Assembly (NCBI GenBank): GCA_945788625.1
Contig: CALZMQ010000019.1
Span: 1 to 64,000 of the forward strand
DNA length: 64,000 nucleotides
Direction of reading: 5' to 3'
From: an uncultured Woeseiaceae bacterium
GTDB taxonomy: Bacteria > Pseudomonadota > Gammaproteobacteria > Steroidobacterales > Woeseiaceae
Every line of letters starts with the position of its first letter. Position 1 is the stretch's first letter. Positions 18,739 through 27,240 of the stretch are shown piece by piece. The position numbers and the translations under genes are program-made. Under the pieces are notes generated by a model. The model was not told the DNA's origin. It did no database searches and saw nothing but the letters and a program-made list of their open reading frames with translations.

Positions 18739-18810
18739 TGCCCGGCGATCGCAGAGCGCCATTGCGATGAAAAAACCGGAGGAGTACCGTGTTCTTTCAG
18801 GAGGTGCGGT

Positions 18811-19014
18811 ATGGGACATAGAGAATACTGTGTTGTGTCTGGCGTACTCTTCGTGCTGGTGGCGCTGGCTCACCTGCTCAGAATCGCCTATGGAATGTCG
18901 GTCCAGGTCGATGACTACCTGGTTCCAATGTGGGTGTCCTGGTGCGGGTTTATCGTGCCCGGTGCGTTGGCCGTCTGGGCCTTTCGAATCAGCCGGGCGC
19001 CCGGCACGTCGTAA
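18811..19014 (+). CDS. Small two-helix membrane protein
   Basis: The 67-residue protein has two hydrophobic helices (YCVVSGVLFVLVALAHLLRI and WVSWCGFIVPGALAVWAF) separated by a V(D)DYLVPMW loop. The pattern HLLRI, then VPMWVSW, is conserved among small uncharacterised membrane proteins, which supports a real gene. A ribosome binding site (AGGAGG-like) lies just upstream. Confidence 0.65.
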   Translation: MGHREYCVVSGVLFVLVALAHLLRIAYGMSVQVDDYLVPMWVSWCGFIVPGALAVWAFRISRAPGTS

Positions 19015-19066
19015 CACGGCGGGCGGGTGGAATAGTACAAGTCTGCCTTGTTTGTAGGTGGCACAT

Positions 19067-19477
19067 ATGGAGTCGAGCTTTCTCTATCACCTTGCCGCCG
19101 ATCTACTGCTGTTCGCTCACGTTTCGTTTGTCGCGTTCGTCGTCCTCGGGCTGCTATTGATTTTCGCCGGCCGACTCCTCCGATGGGGCTGGGTGCGCAA
19201 CCCGTGGTTCCGTATTGCCCATCTCGCCGCTATAGGTATTGTCGTGGTGCAGTCCTGGTTCGGCGTCATCTGCCCGCTGACGACCTGGGAAATGGCGTTG
19301 CGGGAGCGCGCCGGCGATGTGGCGTATTCAGGCTCGTTCATCGCGCACTGGCTCCAGGCAATTCTGTATTATGAGGCGCCTGCGTGGGTGTTCGCGGTTT
19401 GCTACACGCTGTTCGGCGCCATCGTCGTGGCCAGTTGGTTCTGGGTCCGGCCGCGGCCCTTTACTGCTTCGAGGTAG
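19067..19477 (+). CDS. DUF2784 membrane protein
   Basis: The 136-residue protein has four membrane segments and family features: LLFAHVSFVAFVVLG, WFGVICPLTTWE, and WVFAVCYTLFG. It matches DUF2784, a small inner-membrane family without known activity. The ATG at 19067 is preferred to an in-frame GTG at 19058 because it begins the conserved region and has AGGTGG upstream. It is followed after 6 bp by the DUF2277 gene. Confidence 0.82.
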   Translation: MESSFLYHLAADLLLFAHVSFVAFVVLGLLLIFAGRLLRWGWVRNPWFRIAHLAAIGIVVVQSWFGVICPLTTWEMALRERAGDVAYSGSFIAHWLQAILYYEAPAWVFAVCYTLFGAIVVASWFWVRPRPFTASR

Positions 19478-19483
19478 GGAAAT

Positions 19484-19753
19484 ATGTGCAGGAACATCAA
19501 GACACTTCACAACTTCGATCCTCCTGCGACATCGGAAGAGATCCGCGCCGCAGCGATTCAATACGTCAGGAAGATCAGCGGCTCGACTAAACCGTCGAGG
19601 GCGAATGCAATCGCTTTCGAACGTGCCGTGCAAGCCGTAGCGGCGGCGAGCCATGAACTGCTGGCCGCGCTGGTTACCAGGGCCGCGCCGAAGACCCGCG
19701 AGATAGAAGCGGCTAAGGCCATGGCAAGATCCAGGCAACGGTTCGCCACATGA
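19484..19753 (+). CDS. DUF2277 protein
   Basis: The 89-residue soluble helical protein begins MCRNIKTLHNFDPPAT and contains AAAIQYVRKISGSTKPS, the hallmark of DUF2277. The function of the family is unknown. Its stop overlaps the start of the cupin gene (ATGA). Confidence 0.88.
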   Translation: MCRNIKTLHNFDPPATSEEIRAAAIQYVRKISGSTKPSRANAIAFERAVQAVAAASHELLAALVTRAAPKTREIEAAKAMARSRQRFAT

Positions 19754-20160
19754 GCGGGGGTAAGCCGATTCGCTTCGACCCGGCAGACTACACGATCAGT
19801 CTAAACCTCGACCTCGCGGCCGAGAAGTTACCGGAGCAACCCGACCCGCCGATACCGGTACACGGCGTCACCTTCGGTGTCGCAAGGATGGCGGAGAACT
19901 CGCCTCACGGCGGAGAAATGCACGCCGATGGTGACGAGATCCTGTACCTGGTGAGCGGCCGGGCCAGGGTCGTGTTTCTCGATATTGCCGAAGCGGATAT
20001 CGACATGCAGCCGGGCGACGGCCTCGTGGTGCCGAAAGGTACCTGGCACCGGGTCGATATCCTCGAACCTTGTGAAATCGTCTACGTGACGCCGGGTCCG
20101 AACAACCAGTTCAGGCCCGTCGCAGGCGATCCATCGTCCGGGAATTCGGCCGAAGAGTAA
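19750..20160 (+). CDS. Cupin domain protein
   Basis: This 136-residue single cupin has motif 1 GGEMHADGDEILYLVSG and motif 2 PGDGLVVPKGTWHRV. The metal ligands of motif 1 are partly kept (H at 57, D/E nearby) and the motif 2 His is present. It could be a small isomerase, dioxygenase or sugar/metal-binding protein, and the substrate is unknown. It is coupled to DUF2277 by a 4-bp overlap. Confidence 0.85.
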   Translation: MSGGKPIRFDPADYTISLNLDLAAEKLPEQPDPPIPVHGVTFGVARMAENSPHGGEMHADGDEILYLVSGRARVVFLDIAEADIDMQPGDGLVVPKGTWHRVDILEPCEIVYVTPGPNNQFRPVAGDPSSGNSAEE

Positions 20161-20165
20161 GCAGA

Positions 20166-20597
20166 GTGGCTCGCAGGCGATGGCGAAACGGCGTGTACCA
20201 GCCGACAGCACTCATAGCAGCGGTCGTACTGCTGTTGTTCACCTTCGTTTCGGTCAGCTATTTCTTTTTTCTTCCGGAGTCCGCCAGGACAGCGGAGCAA
20301 GTTGCGATGTTGGACGAGTTGGCCGCGAACAGGGCACTGTGGAACAGCCGCAAGCCCGCCGCATTTCGCTACGTCGTCGACGCGAGTCCCCGCGATCTTG
20401 TTTCGTCGGACGGTTTGCCAATCAGCGATGCGTTCGATCTGCTTGAAAACGCAATTGATGAAGCCGATAGTGTGCAGGTCGAATACGACGCCATGTTTCA
20501 TTTCCCCTCCCGATTCACAATTGACTGGTCGTCCGATACGTCGGGCGACGAAAACGAATACGAGATTCGGGATTTTCAAGTCACTCGCGAGGAATAG
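20166..20597 (+). CDS. DUF6174-like single-pass membrane protein
   Basis: The 143-residue protein has one N-terminal membrane helix (TALIAAVVLLLFTFVSVSYF) followed by a domain with LWNSRKPAAFRYVVD, an LLENAIDEADSVQVEYD segment and FTIDW. This resembles the DUF6174 pattern of small secreted or anchored proteins. It has a GTG start five bases after the cupin stop. The function is unknown. Confidence 0.7.
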   Translation: MARRRWRNGVYQPTALIAAVVLLLFTFVSVSYFFFLPESARTAEQVAMLDELAANRALWNSRKPAAFRYVVDASPRDLVSSDGLPISDAFDLLENAIDEADSVQVEYDAMFHFPSRFTIDWSSDTSGDENEYEIRDFQVTREE

Positions 20598-20602
20598 AAG
20601 CC

Positions 20603-20992
20603 ATGAGAATCAGATTGACGAGCATCCCCGTCAACGACCAGGAACAGGCCTTGCAGTTTTATACCGAGACGCTCGGCTTCGTAGTGAAGCTCGACCTCCC
20701 GCTCGGCGAATATCGCTGGCTGACCGTGGTGTCACCGGAAGAGCCGGACGCGGCAGAGCTCCTGCTGGAACCGAACGCCCATGCGGCCGCCAAAGCCTTT
20801 CAAAGCGCGCTTTTCGATGACGGCATCCCCGCCGCCTCTTTCGAAGTGAGTGACGTGACGAAAGAGCATGCACGGCTATCCGGTCTTGGAGTGGAATTCA
20901 GGATGGAACCGACCGAGATGGGTGGCACGACCGTAGCTACGCTGAATGATACCTGCGGTAACCTGGTGCAGATTTACGAGGCTCCTGCTTGA
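20603..20992 (+). CDS. VOC family protein (paralog of the 1478-1870 gene)
   Basis: This 129-residue vicinal-oxygen-chelate protein has [39 protein letters not shown] and DTCGNLVQIYEAP. It aligns over its full length with the VOC protein at 1478-1870, so the window carries two diverged copies. The substrate is unknown. The gene ends a run of closely spaced genes starting near 19067. Confidence 0.88.
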   Translation: MRIRLTSIPVNDQEQALQFYTETLGFVVKLDLPLGEYRWLTVVSPEEPDAAELLLEPNAHAAAKAFQSALFDDGIPAASFEVSDVTKEHARLSGLGVEFRMEPTEMGGTTVATLNDTCGNLVQIYEAPA

Positions 20993-20999
20993 CCCACGC

Positions 21000-21590
21000 C
21001 TATTGTTGCATTTGGGAAACGGTGTCCAGCTTTTCGATCAGGCTGCTGACCCGCCTGATATTCGCATAACGATCCACCATGATGATCATGTTCGATACGG
21101 GATGAGCCGCAAGGTGTCCCTGTTTCGGTAACAGCGGCCGCAGTATCGGGATCAGCTGCGTCGCCGGCGCATTCTCCAGCTCGATTACGCGTGTCACCCA
21201 CTCTTCGTCGGCAATCGTGTCGTCCGCATCGAAAAGAACGGGCAGCGGGAACTGGCGAATGGTGTTCACGCGAACAATGTTCACGACGTCACCGATGCTC
21301 ACCGCCGCAAGCTCATTATTGCGGAGCACGATCAGCAAAGTCGGGTACGTAATGTCTTTTGCCCTCACGCGGCCAACGACAACGTCCGGTTGAACGCGGT
21401 GATCGACCAGGAACGATTTTCCGGTCTTCTTGCTGACGGTGTCGAGAATATCGGCGAGTGGCGTCGTTGGCATCGATATTCTTTGTGCGTCGCCTGTCAA
21501 TTTCAGCGAGCCCGTTTCGTCGGCAAGAGCGGACGGTGCGGCGAAGCACAAGAGCGCAAATGCCAGGCAGATCCTGATTGTTCCAGGCAT
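21000..21590 (-). CDS. Secretin-type N-domain protein without a secretin domain
   Basis: The 196-residue exported protein has a signal peptide (ICLAFALLCFAAPSALA). It is followed by an N0-like region (ISMPTTPLADILDTVSKKTGKSFLVDHRV) and an N1-like region (VTRVIELENAPATQLIPILR, then HPVSNMIIMVDRYANIRRVS, then LIEKLD). These are the periplasmic N-domains of GspD/PilQ secretins, but the protein ends there with no barrel. No type II secretion genes are nearby. It may be an orphan scaffold or the remnant of a secretin gene. Confidence 0.75.
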   Translation of the reverse strand: MPGTIRICLAFALLCFAAPSALADETGSLKLTGDAQRISMPTTPLADILDTVSKKTGKSFLVDHRVQPDVVVGRVRAKDITYPTLLIVLRNNELAAVSIGDVVNIVRVNTIRQFPLPVLFDADDTIADEEWVTRVIELENAPATQLIPILRPLLPKQGHLAAHPVSNMIIMVDRYANIRRVSSLIEKLDTVSQMQQ

Positions 21591-21716
21591 GATGTTCCTC
21601 CCTCGATTGTGTCGGTGTTGTTTATTTAACGCATGCGGCAGGCTGCCGGGGTTAGATCGCCGCCATGCAATACCGTGTATTGCAAAATGCAGGTGCGCAT
21701 CTTACGCTGACTCGCA

Positions 21717-23651
21717 ATGATCGATCGAATTCGGACTCTGTGTGCCAGCATTGTTCTGGTGTTGTGCTTTGGCAGCAGTTCGCTCGCTGCTGAAACCCCC
21801 GTTGAAGTTTTCGCACAGATGCCCGCCATTCGCGGAGTATCAATCTCGCCCGACGGCAAAGGTATAGCCTACTTCAGACCCTACGAGGGCGAGGTATACC
21901 TCGCGATCGAGGAACTCGGTTCCGACGCGCGAACAGTACTTGTGCCACCCATCGAGGATCTCAGGTTTCGCTGGGTCCACTGGGCGAACGACAAACGCCT
22001 GGTGTTCGCCATGGAATTTCCGGCACGGCGTGGCTTTACGGAAACCAACGAGACCCGTTTGCTGGGCATTGACAGGGACGGTCGCAACGTCGAGTCCATC
22101 ATTCGCAACGCGACGCGCATCGAAACAGGTTCCCACATCGGTAGCGAGCTTCCCCCGGCACAGATTCAGGACAACGTCGTCGATTGGTTACCTGAAAGTC
22201 CGGATCACATGCTCGTCAGTCTCGACGCCGATCACGACAATCGCTTTGAAGTTCGGCGAATAGACATCCGGAATGGCAAACACAAAGTAGTTGATATCGG
22301 GCAGCCCGGCGCACAGGACTACGTCACCGATGAGTCCGGGCGCATTCGCTTTGGCTGGGGATACTGGAAGAATGGGCTGGCGGCCTGGTACCGGCAAGCG
22401 GATGGTGAATGGATCGACGCAAGCGATTCGGACTGGTGGCGTGCCGGTTTCGCGCCGGTAGCGCTCGACAGTGGGGCAGAGATCGCTTTCGTGCAGGGTC
22501 CGGATGAGAACGGCCGCAGCTGTATACGGCGAGCCAGGCTCGAAACAGGTGAGTTCCTCGAGACTGTTTTCGAACACGACTCGGTGGATGTCGACGGCTT
22601 GCTTCTCGATCCTGTCACGGGAGACCCGGTTGGCGTGCGTTACACCACAGACCTGCCGCGCGACCGTTATTTCGACGAGCAGCTGACGGTAATGCAGCGC
22701 TCCATCGACAAGGCCCTACCGGGTGCGTCGAATCGTATTGCAAGCCTGTCCAGCGATCGCCGGCAGGTGATCATTCATACGACCAGTGCGGTTGACCCCG
22801 GTGCTTACTATCACTGGAATCGCGACGCAAAGAGCTTCGATTTTCTCGGCGAGATCATGCCCGATCTGCCCGTGGAATCCGTCGTCGCGAAGAAGGCGAT
22901 TAGCTACGAGGCGCGTGACGGCACGACGATTCCCGGCTACCTGACGCTTCCCGAGCATAGCGAACCCGGCGGTATCGCAGCCGTTATTCTGCCGCACGGC
23001 GGACCAAGGTTACGCGACGATATTCGTTTTGATTACCTGTCGCAGTTCCTGGCCTCCCGAGGCTATGCCGTCCTGCAACCCAATTTCCGCGGCTCGGTCG
23101 GATACGGCGATGCTTTTCGCGATGCCGGTTTGCAACAATGGGGAGGGCTGATGCAGGACGATGTCACGGACGGCGTGCGCTGGCTGGTGGAGCAGGGAAT
23201 TGCCGATGAATCCCGGCTCTGCATCGTCGGTGGATCCTATGGCGGCTATGCCGCGGCAATGGGTGCGGTAAAGACTCCCGAGCTTTATCGTTGCGCTGCC
23301 AGTATCAACGGTGTGCTCGATCTCGATCGACTCGTCGAGGACGACAGAGCATACATCGGCGGCGAGGTGTGGGTTGAGCACATGGGCCTCGAAGGTGAGA
23401 AGCTGAAAAGCGTGTCGCCGCTACACCAGGCGGAGCGAATCAGGATTCCGATGCTGATCGTGCAGGCAGAGGACGATGTTCGCGTGCACGCCGCTCACGG
23501 CCGAACGATGGCAGCGCGACTGTCGAAACTCGGCCGGGAGGTAAAGCTCGTAAAAATAAAGCGGGGTGGCCATACACTGACCAACGCGGACGGTCGCGCC
23601 CGCATGCTTCGTGAACTTGAGGATTTTCTTGCGCGCCATATCGGCGAATGA
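21717..23651 (+). CDS. S9 family (prolyl oligopeptidase-type) serine peptidase, exported
   Basis: The 644-residue protein has a signal peptide (TLCASIVLVLCFGSSSLAAE), a beta-propeller region from about residue 35 to 390, and a C-terminal alpha/beta-hydrolase domain. The catalytic Ser lies in GGSYGGYAAAMG, Asp in IVQAEDDVRVH, and His in KRGGHTLTN. It is likely a periplasmic or secreted peptidase acting on peptides. A second S9 enzyme is at 50367-52349. Confidence 0.93.
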   Translation: MIDRIRTLCASIVLVLCFGSSSLAAETPVEVFAQMPAIRGVSISPDGKGIAYFRPYEGEVYLAIEELGSDARTVLVPPIEDLRFRWVHWANDKRLVFAMEFPARRGFTETNETRLLGIDRDGRNVESIIRNATRIETGSHIGSELPPAQIQDNVVDWLPESPDHMLVSLDADHDNRFEVRRIDIRNGKHKVVDIGQPGAQDYVTDESGRIRFGWGYWKNGLAAWYRQADGEWIDASDSDWWRAGFAPVALDSGAEIAFVQGPDENGRSCIRRARLETGEFLETVFEHDSVDVDGLLLDPVTGDPVGVRYTTDLPRDRYFDEQLTVMQRSIDKALPGASNRIASLSSDRRQVIIHTTSAVDPGAYYHWNRDAKSFDFLGEIMPDLPVESVVAKKAISYEARDGTTIPGYLTLPEHSEPGGIAAVILPHGGPRLRDDIRFDYLSQFLASRGYAVLQPNFRGSVGYGDAFRDAGLQQWGGLMQDDVTDGVRWLVEQGIADESRLCIVGGSYGGYAAAMGAVKTPELYRCAASINGVLDLDRLVEDDRAYIGGEVWVEHMGLEGEKLKSVSPLHQAERIRIPMLIVQAEDDVRVHAAHGRTMAARLSKLGREVKLVKIKRGGHTLTNADGRARMLRELEDFLARHIGE

Positions 23652-23656
23652 CGTCT

Positions 23657-24127
23657 TTACGACCCACAAGGAACGTAGTGCCAGCTACCACTGTTCGAGC
23701 CATCGACCAAAGATATCGTGGCATGCAAGTCCGCGCCTATGCGTTCGTACCTGATGACCTGCGGGTAATCGTGGTCCGGATTGCTGAACGTAATTGACCG
23801 GGCCGTTCTCGCGCTTTCCTCGAATCGCGTCGGGCCGATGCCACGAGGATAAGCGTTGAGGGAAAACTTGCCGTCTGCCAACTCGATGCGCAACTGTTCA
23901 AAAAATCTGGCCACACCATTCTCGCTGGTAACGTTATAGCCGAACAGGAAAGATTCCTGGCGCGCGGCGGTCCAGGTTTCCTCGACATTGCCGTCGGGCG
24001 ATGTCCAGCAACCGGGCAACCAGCCTCGCGGTGTGCCGTCGTGCGCTGCTTGCGCCGCGGGACCCGAGGGCACCGCGCATGCCGCAGCGAGATACAGCGC
24101 TGATAACAGGAGCAATCGGTGTTTCAT
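23657..24127 (-). CDS. DUF6265-like exported protein
   Basis: The 156-residue protein has a signal peptide with a possible lipobox (LYLAAACAV). The domain motifs GWLPGCWTSPDGNVEETWT, FFEQLRIE and SITFSNPDHDYPQVIRYER match the DUF6265 family, whose function is unknown. The ATG at 24127 begins the signal peptide. The frame is open to 24232, but the added residues are not signal-like. It converges with the S9 gene (5 bp gap) and lies head-to-head with the GFA gene. Confidence 0.78.
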   Translation of the reverse strand: MKHRLLLLSALYLAAACAVPSGPAAQAAHDGTPRGWLPGCWTSPDGNVEETWTAARQESFLFGYNVTSENGVARFFEQLRIELADGKFSLNAYPRGIGPTRFEESARTARSITFSNPDHDYPQVIRYERIGADLHATISLVDGSNSGSWHYVPCGS

Positions 24128-24198
24128 GGCAGCTGGTCGCGTCCTCGTGGGAGTCGGGTAGTAGTATTGTTGCACTAATAGACCGCAGGAATACAACC

Positions 24199-24642
24199 GT
24201 GACTCCAGAATCCCGTCCGATAAAGGGCGCATGCCACTGCGGCAACATTCGTTTCGATCTCACCTGGCCCGACGGCGCGCCGGAAATTCCCGTACGGAAA
24301 TGCGGCTGCACGTTTTGCCGTAAGCATGGCGGTGCCTGGACCTCGCATACCGGTTCGTCGCTCGACGTCGAACTCGGCAACCCGGCGCTGGTGTCGAAGT
24401 ACCGCTTCGGTACCGGGACCGCGGACTTTTACGTGTGCTCGGGCTGCGGCGTCGTTCCGTTCGTCGTGAGTGAAATTGACGGCGTGCTGTATGCCGTGGT
24501 CAACGTGAACACTTTCGAGAACGCACAGGATTACGCGTTTTCCTCTTCAGCGAGCGATTTCGACGGCGAGGACACAGGCAGCCGGCTCGATCGCCGACAA
24601 CGTAACTGGATACCGCGGATACGGATCACGGCAGGTTCTTGA
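24199..24642 (+). CDS. GFA domain (glutathione-dependent formaldehyde-activating-like) protein
   Basis: The 147-residue protein has the GFA zinc-binding cysteines: CHCG near residue 12, CGCTFC in KCGCTFCRKHGG, and CSGCG in YVCSGCGVVPF. The family includes glutathione-dependent formaldehyde-activating enzymes and other carbon-sulfur lyase-like proteins, and the true substrate is unknown. The GTG at 24199 sits 9-10 bp after AGGA and directly before the conserved region. The longer frame to 24001 runs through the divergent DUF6265 gene and is rejected. Confidence 0.82.
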   Translation: MTPESRPIKGACHCGNIRFDLTWPDGAPEIPVRKCGCTFCRKHGGAWTSHTGSSLDVELGNPALVSKYRFGTGTADFYVCSGCGVVPFVVSEIDGVLYAVVNVNTFENAQDYAFSSSASDFDGEDTGSRLDRRQRNWIPRIRITAGS

Positions 24643-25441
24643 GAAAACCGGCAAGTCCTTCCAGGTAAACCCGTTCGTCTCGCAGGAAGGCATCGTTGTG
24701 CGTGCCGCGCAGTGGCAACAGGACCCGCGGTTCGTTTGCCGCCTCGAAGATGGCTTCGCCGTGGTGAAAGGGAATGATTTCGTCGTCGCGACTATGGACG
24801 ACCAGCACCGGGCAGTGGACCTCTTGCACGTGTTCGCCGGTCGCGTGATTCAGACGGCTCAGCCAGCGCACGGGCAGCCACGGATAGATCTCTCGCGCTA
24901 CGTCCGGCACCGATGTAAAGGACGATTCGACGATGAGCGCCAGTGGTTGCTGCCTCGCCGCCAATCGTGACGCCACCGAAGCACCCAGCGAGCGGCCGAA
25001 TATCACGATGTCGCCGGGCGATACGCCCCGGTCTTCGGTGAGGTAGCGCCATGCCGCATCGGCGTCGCGATACAGCCCTTTCTCAGTGGCCTTGCCGCCG
25101 CTTTGCCCGTAGCCCCTGTAGTCCACGATCAGCACGTTCAACCCGAGCGCATGGAACTGCCGGATCGAGTCGAGACGATGCGAGATGTTGCCGGCATTGC
25201 CGTGAAAGAAGAGTAATACGCGTTCGGATCGCCCGTCGATGAACCAGCCGTGCAATGTCACGCCGTCAGCCGTATCGATGGACACGTCCTCGTAGCTTAT
25301 TCCGACATCCGTCGGTGATGCCGTCAGCGCGCGCCCCGGCAGGTTGGGCAGGTACAGCAGGCGCCCCTGCATCAGGTAGACGAACGCGACCAGGACGCCG
25401 TAGGCCACCGCTATCAAGAGTAAGAATTTCAGCATGCCCAT
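24626..25441 (-). CDS. Membrane-anchored alpha/beta hydrolase
   Basis: The 271-residue protein has an N-terminal anchor (LKFLLLIAVAYGVLVAFVYL) and an alpha/beta-hydrolase domain with FFHGNAGN, the nucleophile elbow GRSLGAS, Asp in HSRDDEIIP and His in RGTHNDAF. It resembles the YfhR/BEM46-type family of predicted peptidases/esterases, whose substrates are largely unknown. An extension to 25513 adds residues before the anchor. The start at 25441 (or 25435) is preferred because the hydrophobic anchor begins there. It overlaps the GFA gene tail-to-tail by 17 bp. Confidence 0.85.
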   Translation of the reverse strand: MGMLKFLLLIAVAYGVLVAFVYLMQGRLLYLPNLPGRALTASPTDVGISYEDVSIDTADGVTLHGWFIDGRSERVLLFFHGNAGNISHRLDSIRQFHALGLNVLIVDYRGYGQSGGKATEKGLYRDADAAWRYLTEDRGVSPGDIVIFGRSLGASVASRLAARQQPLALIVESSFTSVPDVAREIYPWLPVRWLSRLNHATGEHVQEVHCPVLVVHSRDDEIIPFHHGEAIFEAANEPRVLLPLRGTHNDAFLRDERVYLEGLAGFLKNLP

Positions 25442-25531
25442 GCCGCTGTTTTCGCTCCTGTCGAACACCGGTGAGCCTAGTATCTTGCATTTTCCATTGA
25501 CAGGGGCGGACATTTATATAACCATTCTGTT

Positions 25532-25903
25532 ATGGAACATGTTGGTTATGCGACTTCGGACGCGAATCTCGACGCCATCTTTGCCGCCCTTGCCGACCCG
25601 ACGCGCCGGGCGATACTGTCGGGGCTGGCTGACGGCCCGGCGTCGGTCAAGGAGATCGCGGCGCCGTTTGAAATGAGCCAGCCGGCGGTTTCGAGACATT
25701 TGAAAGTGCTGGAACGAGCGGGTCTCATCGAGCGCGACATTGATGAACAACGCCGCCCCGCCCGCTTGAATGCCGGCAACATGGCAGCCGCGGTCGACTG
25801 GCTCCGGGAGTTCGAAGCTTTCTGGGGGACGAGCTTCGAGCAACTCGACAGCGTCCTCGCACAAATGAAACAAGCCGAAACGAAGGAAACGGACCATGAG
25901 TGA
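25532..25903 (+). CDS. ArsR family transcriptional regulator
   Basis: The 123-residue winged-helix repressor has LADPTRRAILSGLADGPASV, and the recognition region MSQPAVSRHLKVLERAGLI. The usual metal-sensing cysteines are absent, as in the ArsR branch paired with AHSA1 proteins. It is the first of four overlapping or close genes (AHSA1-type, membrane, DoxX-like), which it probably controls. Confidence 0.92.
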   Translation: MEHVGYATSDANLDAIFAALADPTRRAILSGLADGPASVKEIAAPFEMSQPAVSRHLKVLERAGLIERDIDEQRRPARLNAGNMAAAVDWLREFEAFWGTSFEQLDSVLAQMKQAETKETDHE

Positions 25904-26399
25904 ATTGCCCGAGTATGTGCTAGACCGAGAATTCAATGCGCCGCGCGAGCTTGTGTGGCGCGCCTGGACCGATCCTGAAATCCTGCACCGCTGGTACGGG
26001 CCCGGCGCGGAAACGATCATCCACGAATTCGACCTGAAACCCGGCGGCATGTGGCTAAACGAAATGAAATGGGGCGGCAACTCGCATTTTCAAAAAGTCG
26101 TTTTCAAGGAAGTGGCGCCGCCGGAGAGGATGGTCTGGCATCATTTCTCATCGACGGACGCAACGTGGAACGACATCGCCAACCCCATGATGGCCGACTG
26201 GCCCCGCGTGCTGCTGACGACCGTGACCTTCGAGGACCAGGGCGACCACACTGGAGTGCGCCTGAGCCAGGTTCCGTTCGAGGCCACGGATGCCGAGATC
26301 GCGTGTTTCGCCGAGGCGATGGCCAACATGGACAAGGGTTGGGGCGCTGGTTATACGATCATGGACGAACTGCTGGCGGAATTGCAGGCGGGTGCCTAG
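25896..26399 (+). CDS. SRPBCC (AHSA1-type) ligand-binding protein
   Basis: The 167-residue protein opens with YVLDREFNAPRELVWRAWTD and RWYGPGAETI, and closes with the long helix GWGAGYTIMDELLAEL. This is the AHSA1 subfamily of START-like hydrophobic-ligand-binding folds. Its start overlaps the ArsR stop by 8 bp, a pairing common in bacteria, suggesting it is the target or ligand partner of the regulator. The ligand is unknown. Confidence 0.9.
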   Translation: MSELPEYVLDREFNAPRELVWRAWTDPEILHRWYGPGAETIIHEFDLKPGGMWLNEMKWGGNSHFQKVVFKEVAPPERMVWHHFSSTDATWNDIANPMMADWPRVLLTTVTFEDQGDHTGVRLSQVPFEATDAEIACFAEAMANMDKGWGAGYTIMDELLAELQAGA

Positions 26400-26416
26400 T
26401 CGAATTGAGGAATGCA

Positions 26417-26851
26417 ATGAACGATGAAAATTCCGGTCGTGTTCACTGGAGTTTCTGGTTGATCGCGGGGGTAACGCTGATCTGGAATCTTCTTGGCAGC
26501 ATCAACTTCGTCATGCAGATGAATCCCGACGTCGTCGCTGCGATGCCCGAGACGCACAGGGCGATCATCGACGGTCGCCCGGTGTGGGCCACTGCCGGTT
26601 TCGCGCTGGCCGTTTTCGGCGGCGCAATCGGCTGCGTTCTGCTGCTGTTCAAGCAAGCGTCTGCGTTCTTCGTGTTTATCGCATCGCTGCTCGGCGTGGT
26701 CGCGACGATGGCGCACACGCTCGGCATAGCGGGTGAAATGGTCGACTTCAGCCCGTTCGAGATCTTCATGATGATAGCAATGCCGTTGGTGGTCGCGGCG
26801 TTCCTGGTCTGGTATTCGAAGCTTGCCGAGCGCAAGGGTTGGATAAGTTAA
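26417..26851 (+). CDS. Small four-helix membrane protein (paralog of 2349-2789)
   Basis: The 144-residue protein has four membrane helices (WSFWLIAGVTLIWNLLGS, VWATAGFALAVFGGAIGCVL, FFVFIASLLGVVATMAH, EIFMMIAMPLVVAAFLVWY) and ends KGWIS. The loop and tail motifs match the protein at 2349-2789. It is the third gene of the ArsR operon. The function is unknown. Confidence 0.8.
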   Translation: MNDENSGRVHWSFWLIAGVTLIWNLLGSINFVMQMNPDVVAAMPETHRAIIDGRPVWATAGFALAVFGGAIGCVLLLFKQASAFFVFIASLLGVVATMAHTLGIAGEMVDFSPFEIFMMIAMPLVVAAFLVWYSKLAERKGWIS

Positions 26852-26874
26852 TAACAACAATAGCGGATGATTCA

Positions 26875-27240
26875 ATGAAGATTGTTTCCACGATAATTCT
26901 GGTCGTGCTGATTTTCCTGGCGGTTTCCTCCGGGATCACGAAAATAATGCTGATGCAGCAGGACGTCGATTTCTTCGGCAAGTACGGCTTTTCCAACTCG
27001 GCCCTCATCGCCTACGGCGCGATTCAGCTGATTGGGGGCCTCCTGATGGCTCTCCCGAAAACCCGATTCGCGGGTGCGGCGATCGTGGCGGTCACGTTCC
27101 TCGTTTCCCTTGTAATACTGCTCATGGAAGGGAACATACCGGTGAGCATCGTCACCGTGATTGCAACGGCACTGCTGGGCGTCGTCATGAAGCAGAGCTG
27201 GAATACCCCAAGGGCACGTAGGCCGCGTAGAGAAACCTAG
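26875..27240 (+). CDS. DoxX-like four-helix membrane protein with a repeat-encoded tail
   Basis: The 121-residue protein has four membrane segments (IVSTIILVVLIFLAVSSGIT, ALIAYGAIQLIGGLLMALP, AAIVAVTFLVSLVILLM, VSIVTVIATALLGVVM) in a DoxX-like arrangement common in ArsR/AHSA1 operons. The start at 26875 is preferred to 26839, which overlaps the previous gene. The last residues (SWNTPRARRPRRET) are encoded by a copy of the dispersed REP-like element at 27196-27230, so the C-terminus appears to have been altered by repeat insertion. Confidence 0.78.
   Translation: MKIVSTIILVVLIFLAVSSGITKIMLMQQDVDFFGKYGFSNSALIAYGAIQLIGGLLMALPKTRFAGAAIVAVTFLVSLVILLMEGNIPVSIVTVIATALLGVVMKQSWNTPRARRPRRET
27196..27230. 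repeat. REP-like element (long form) inside the DoxX-like gene end
   Basis: It carries the long-form repeat (gctggaatacccc, then agggcacgtaggccgc) seen also at 40519-40559, 43426-43466 (inverted) and 56190-56230. Here it lies in frame within the last codons of the DoxX-like gene. Confidence 0.85.
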
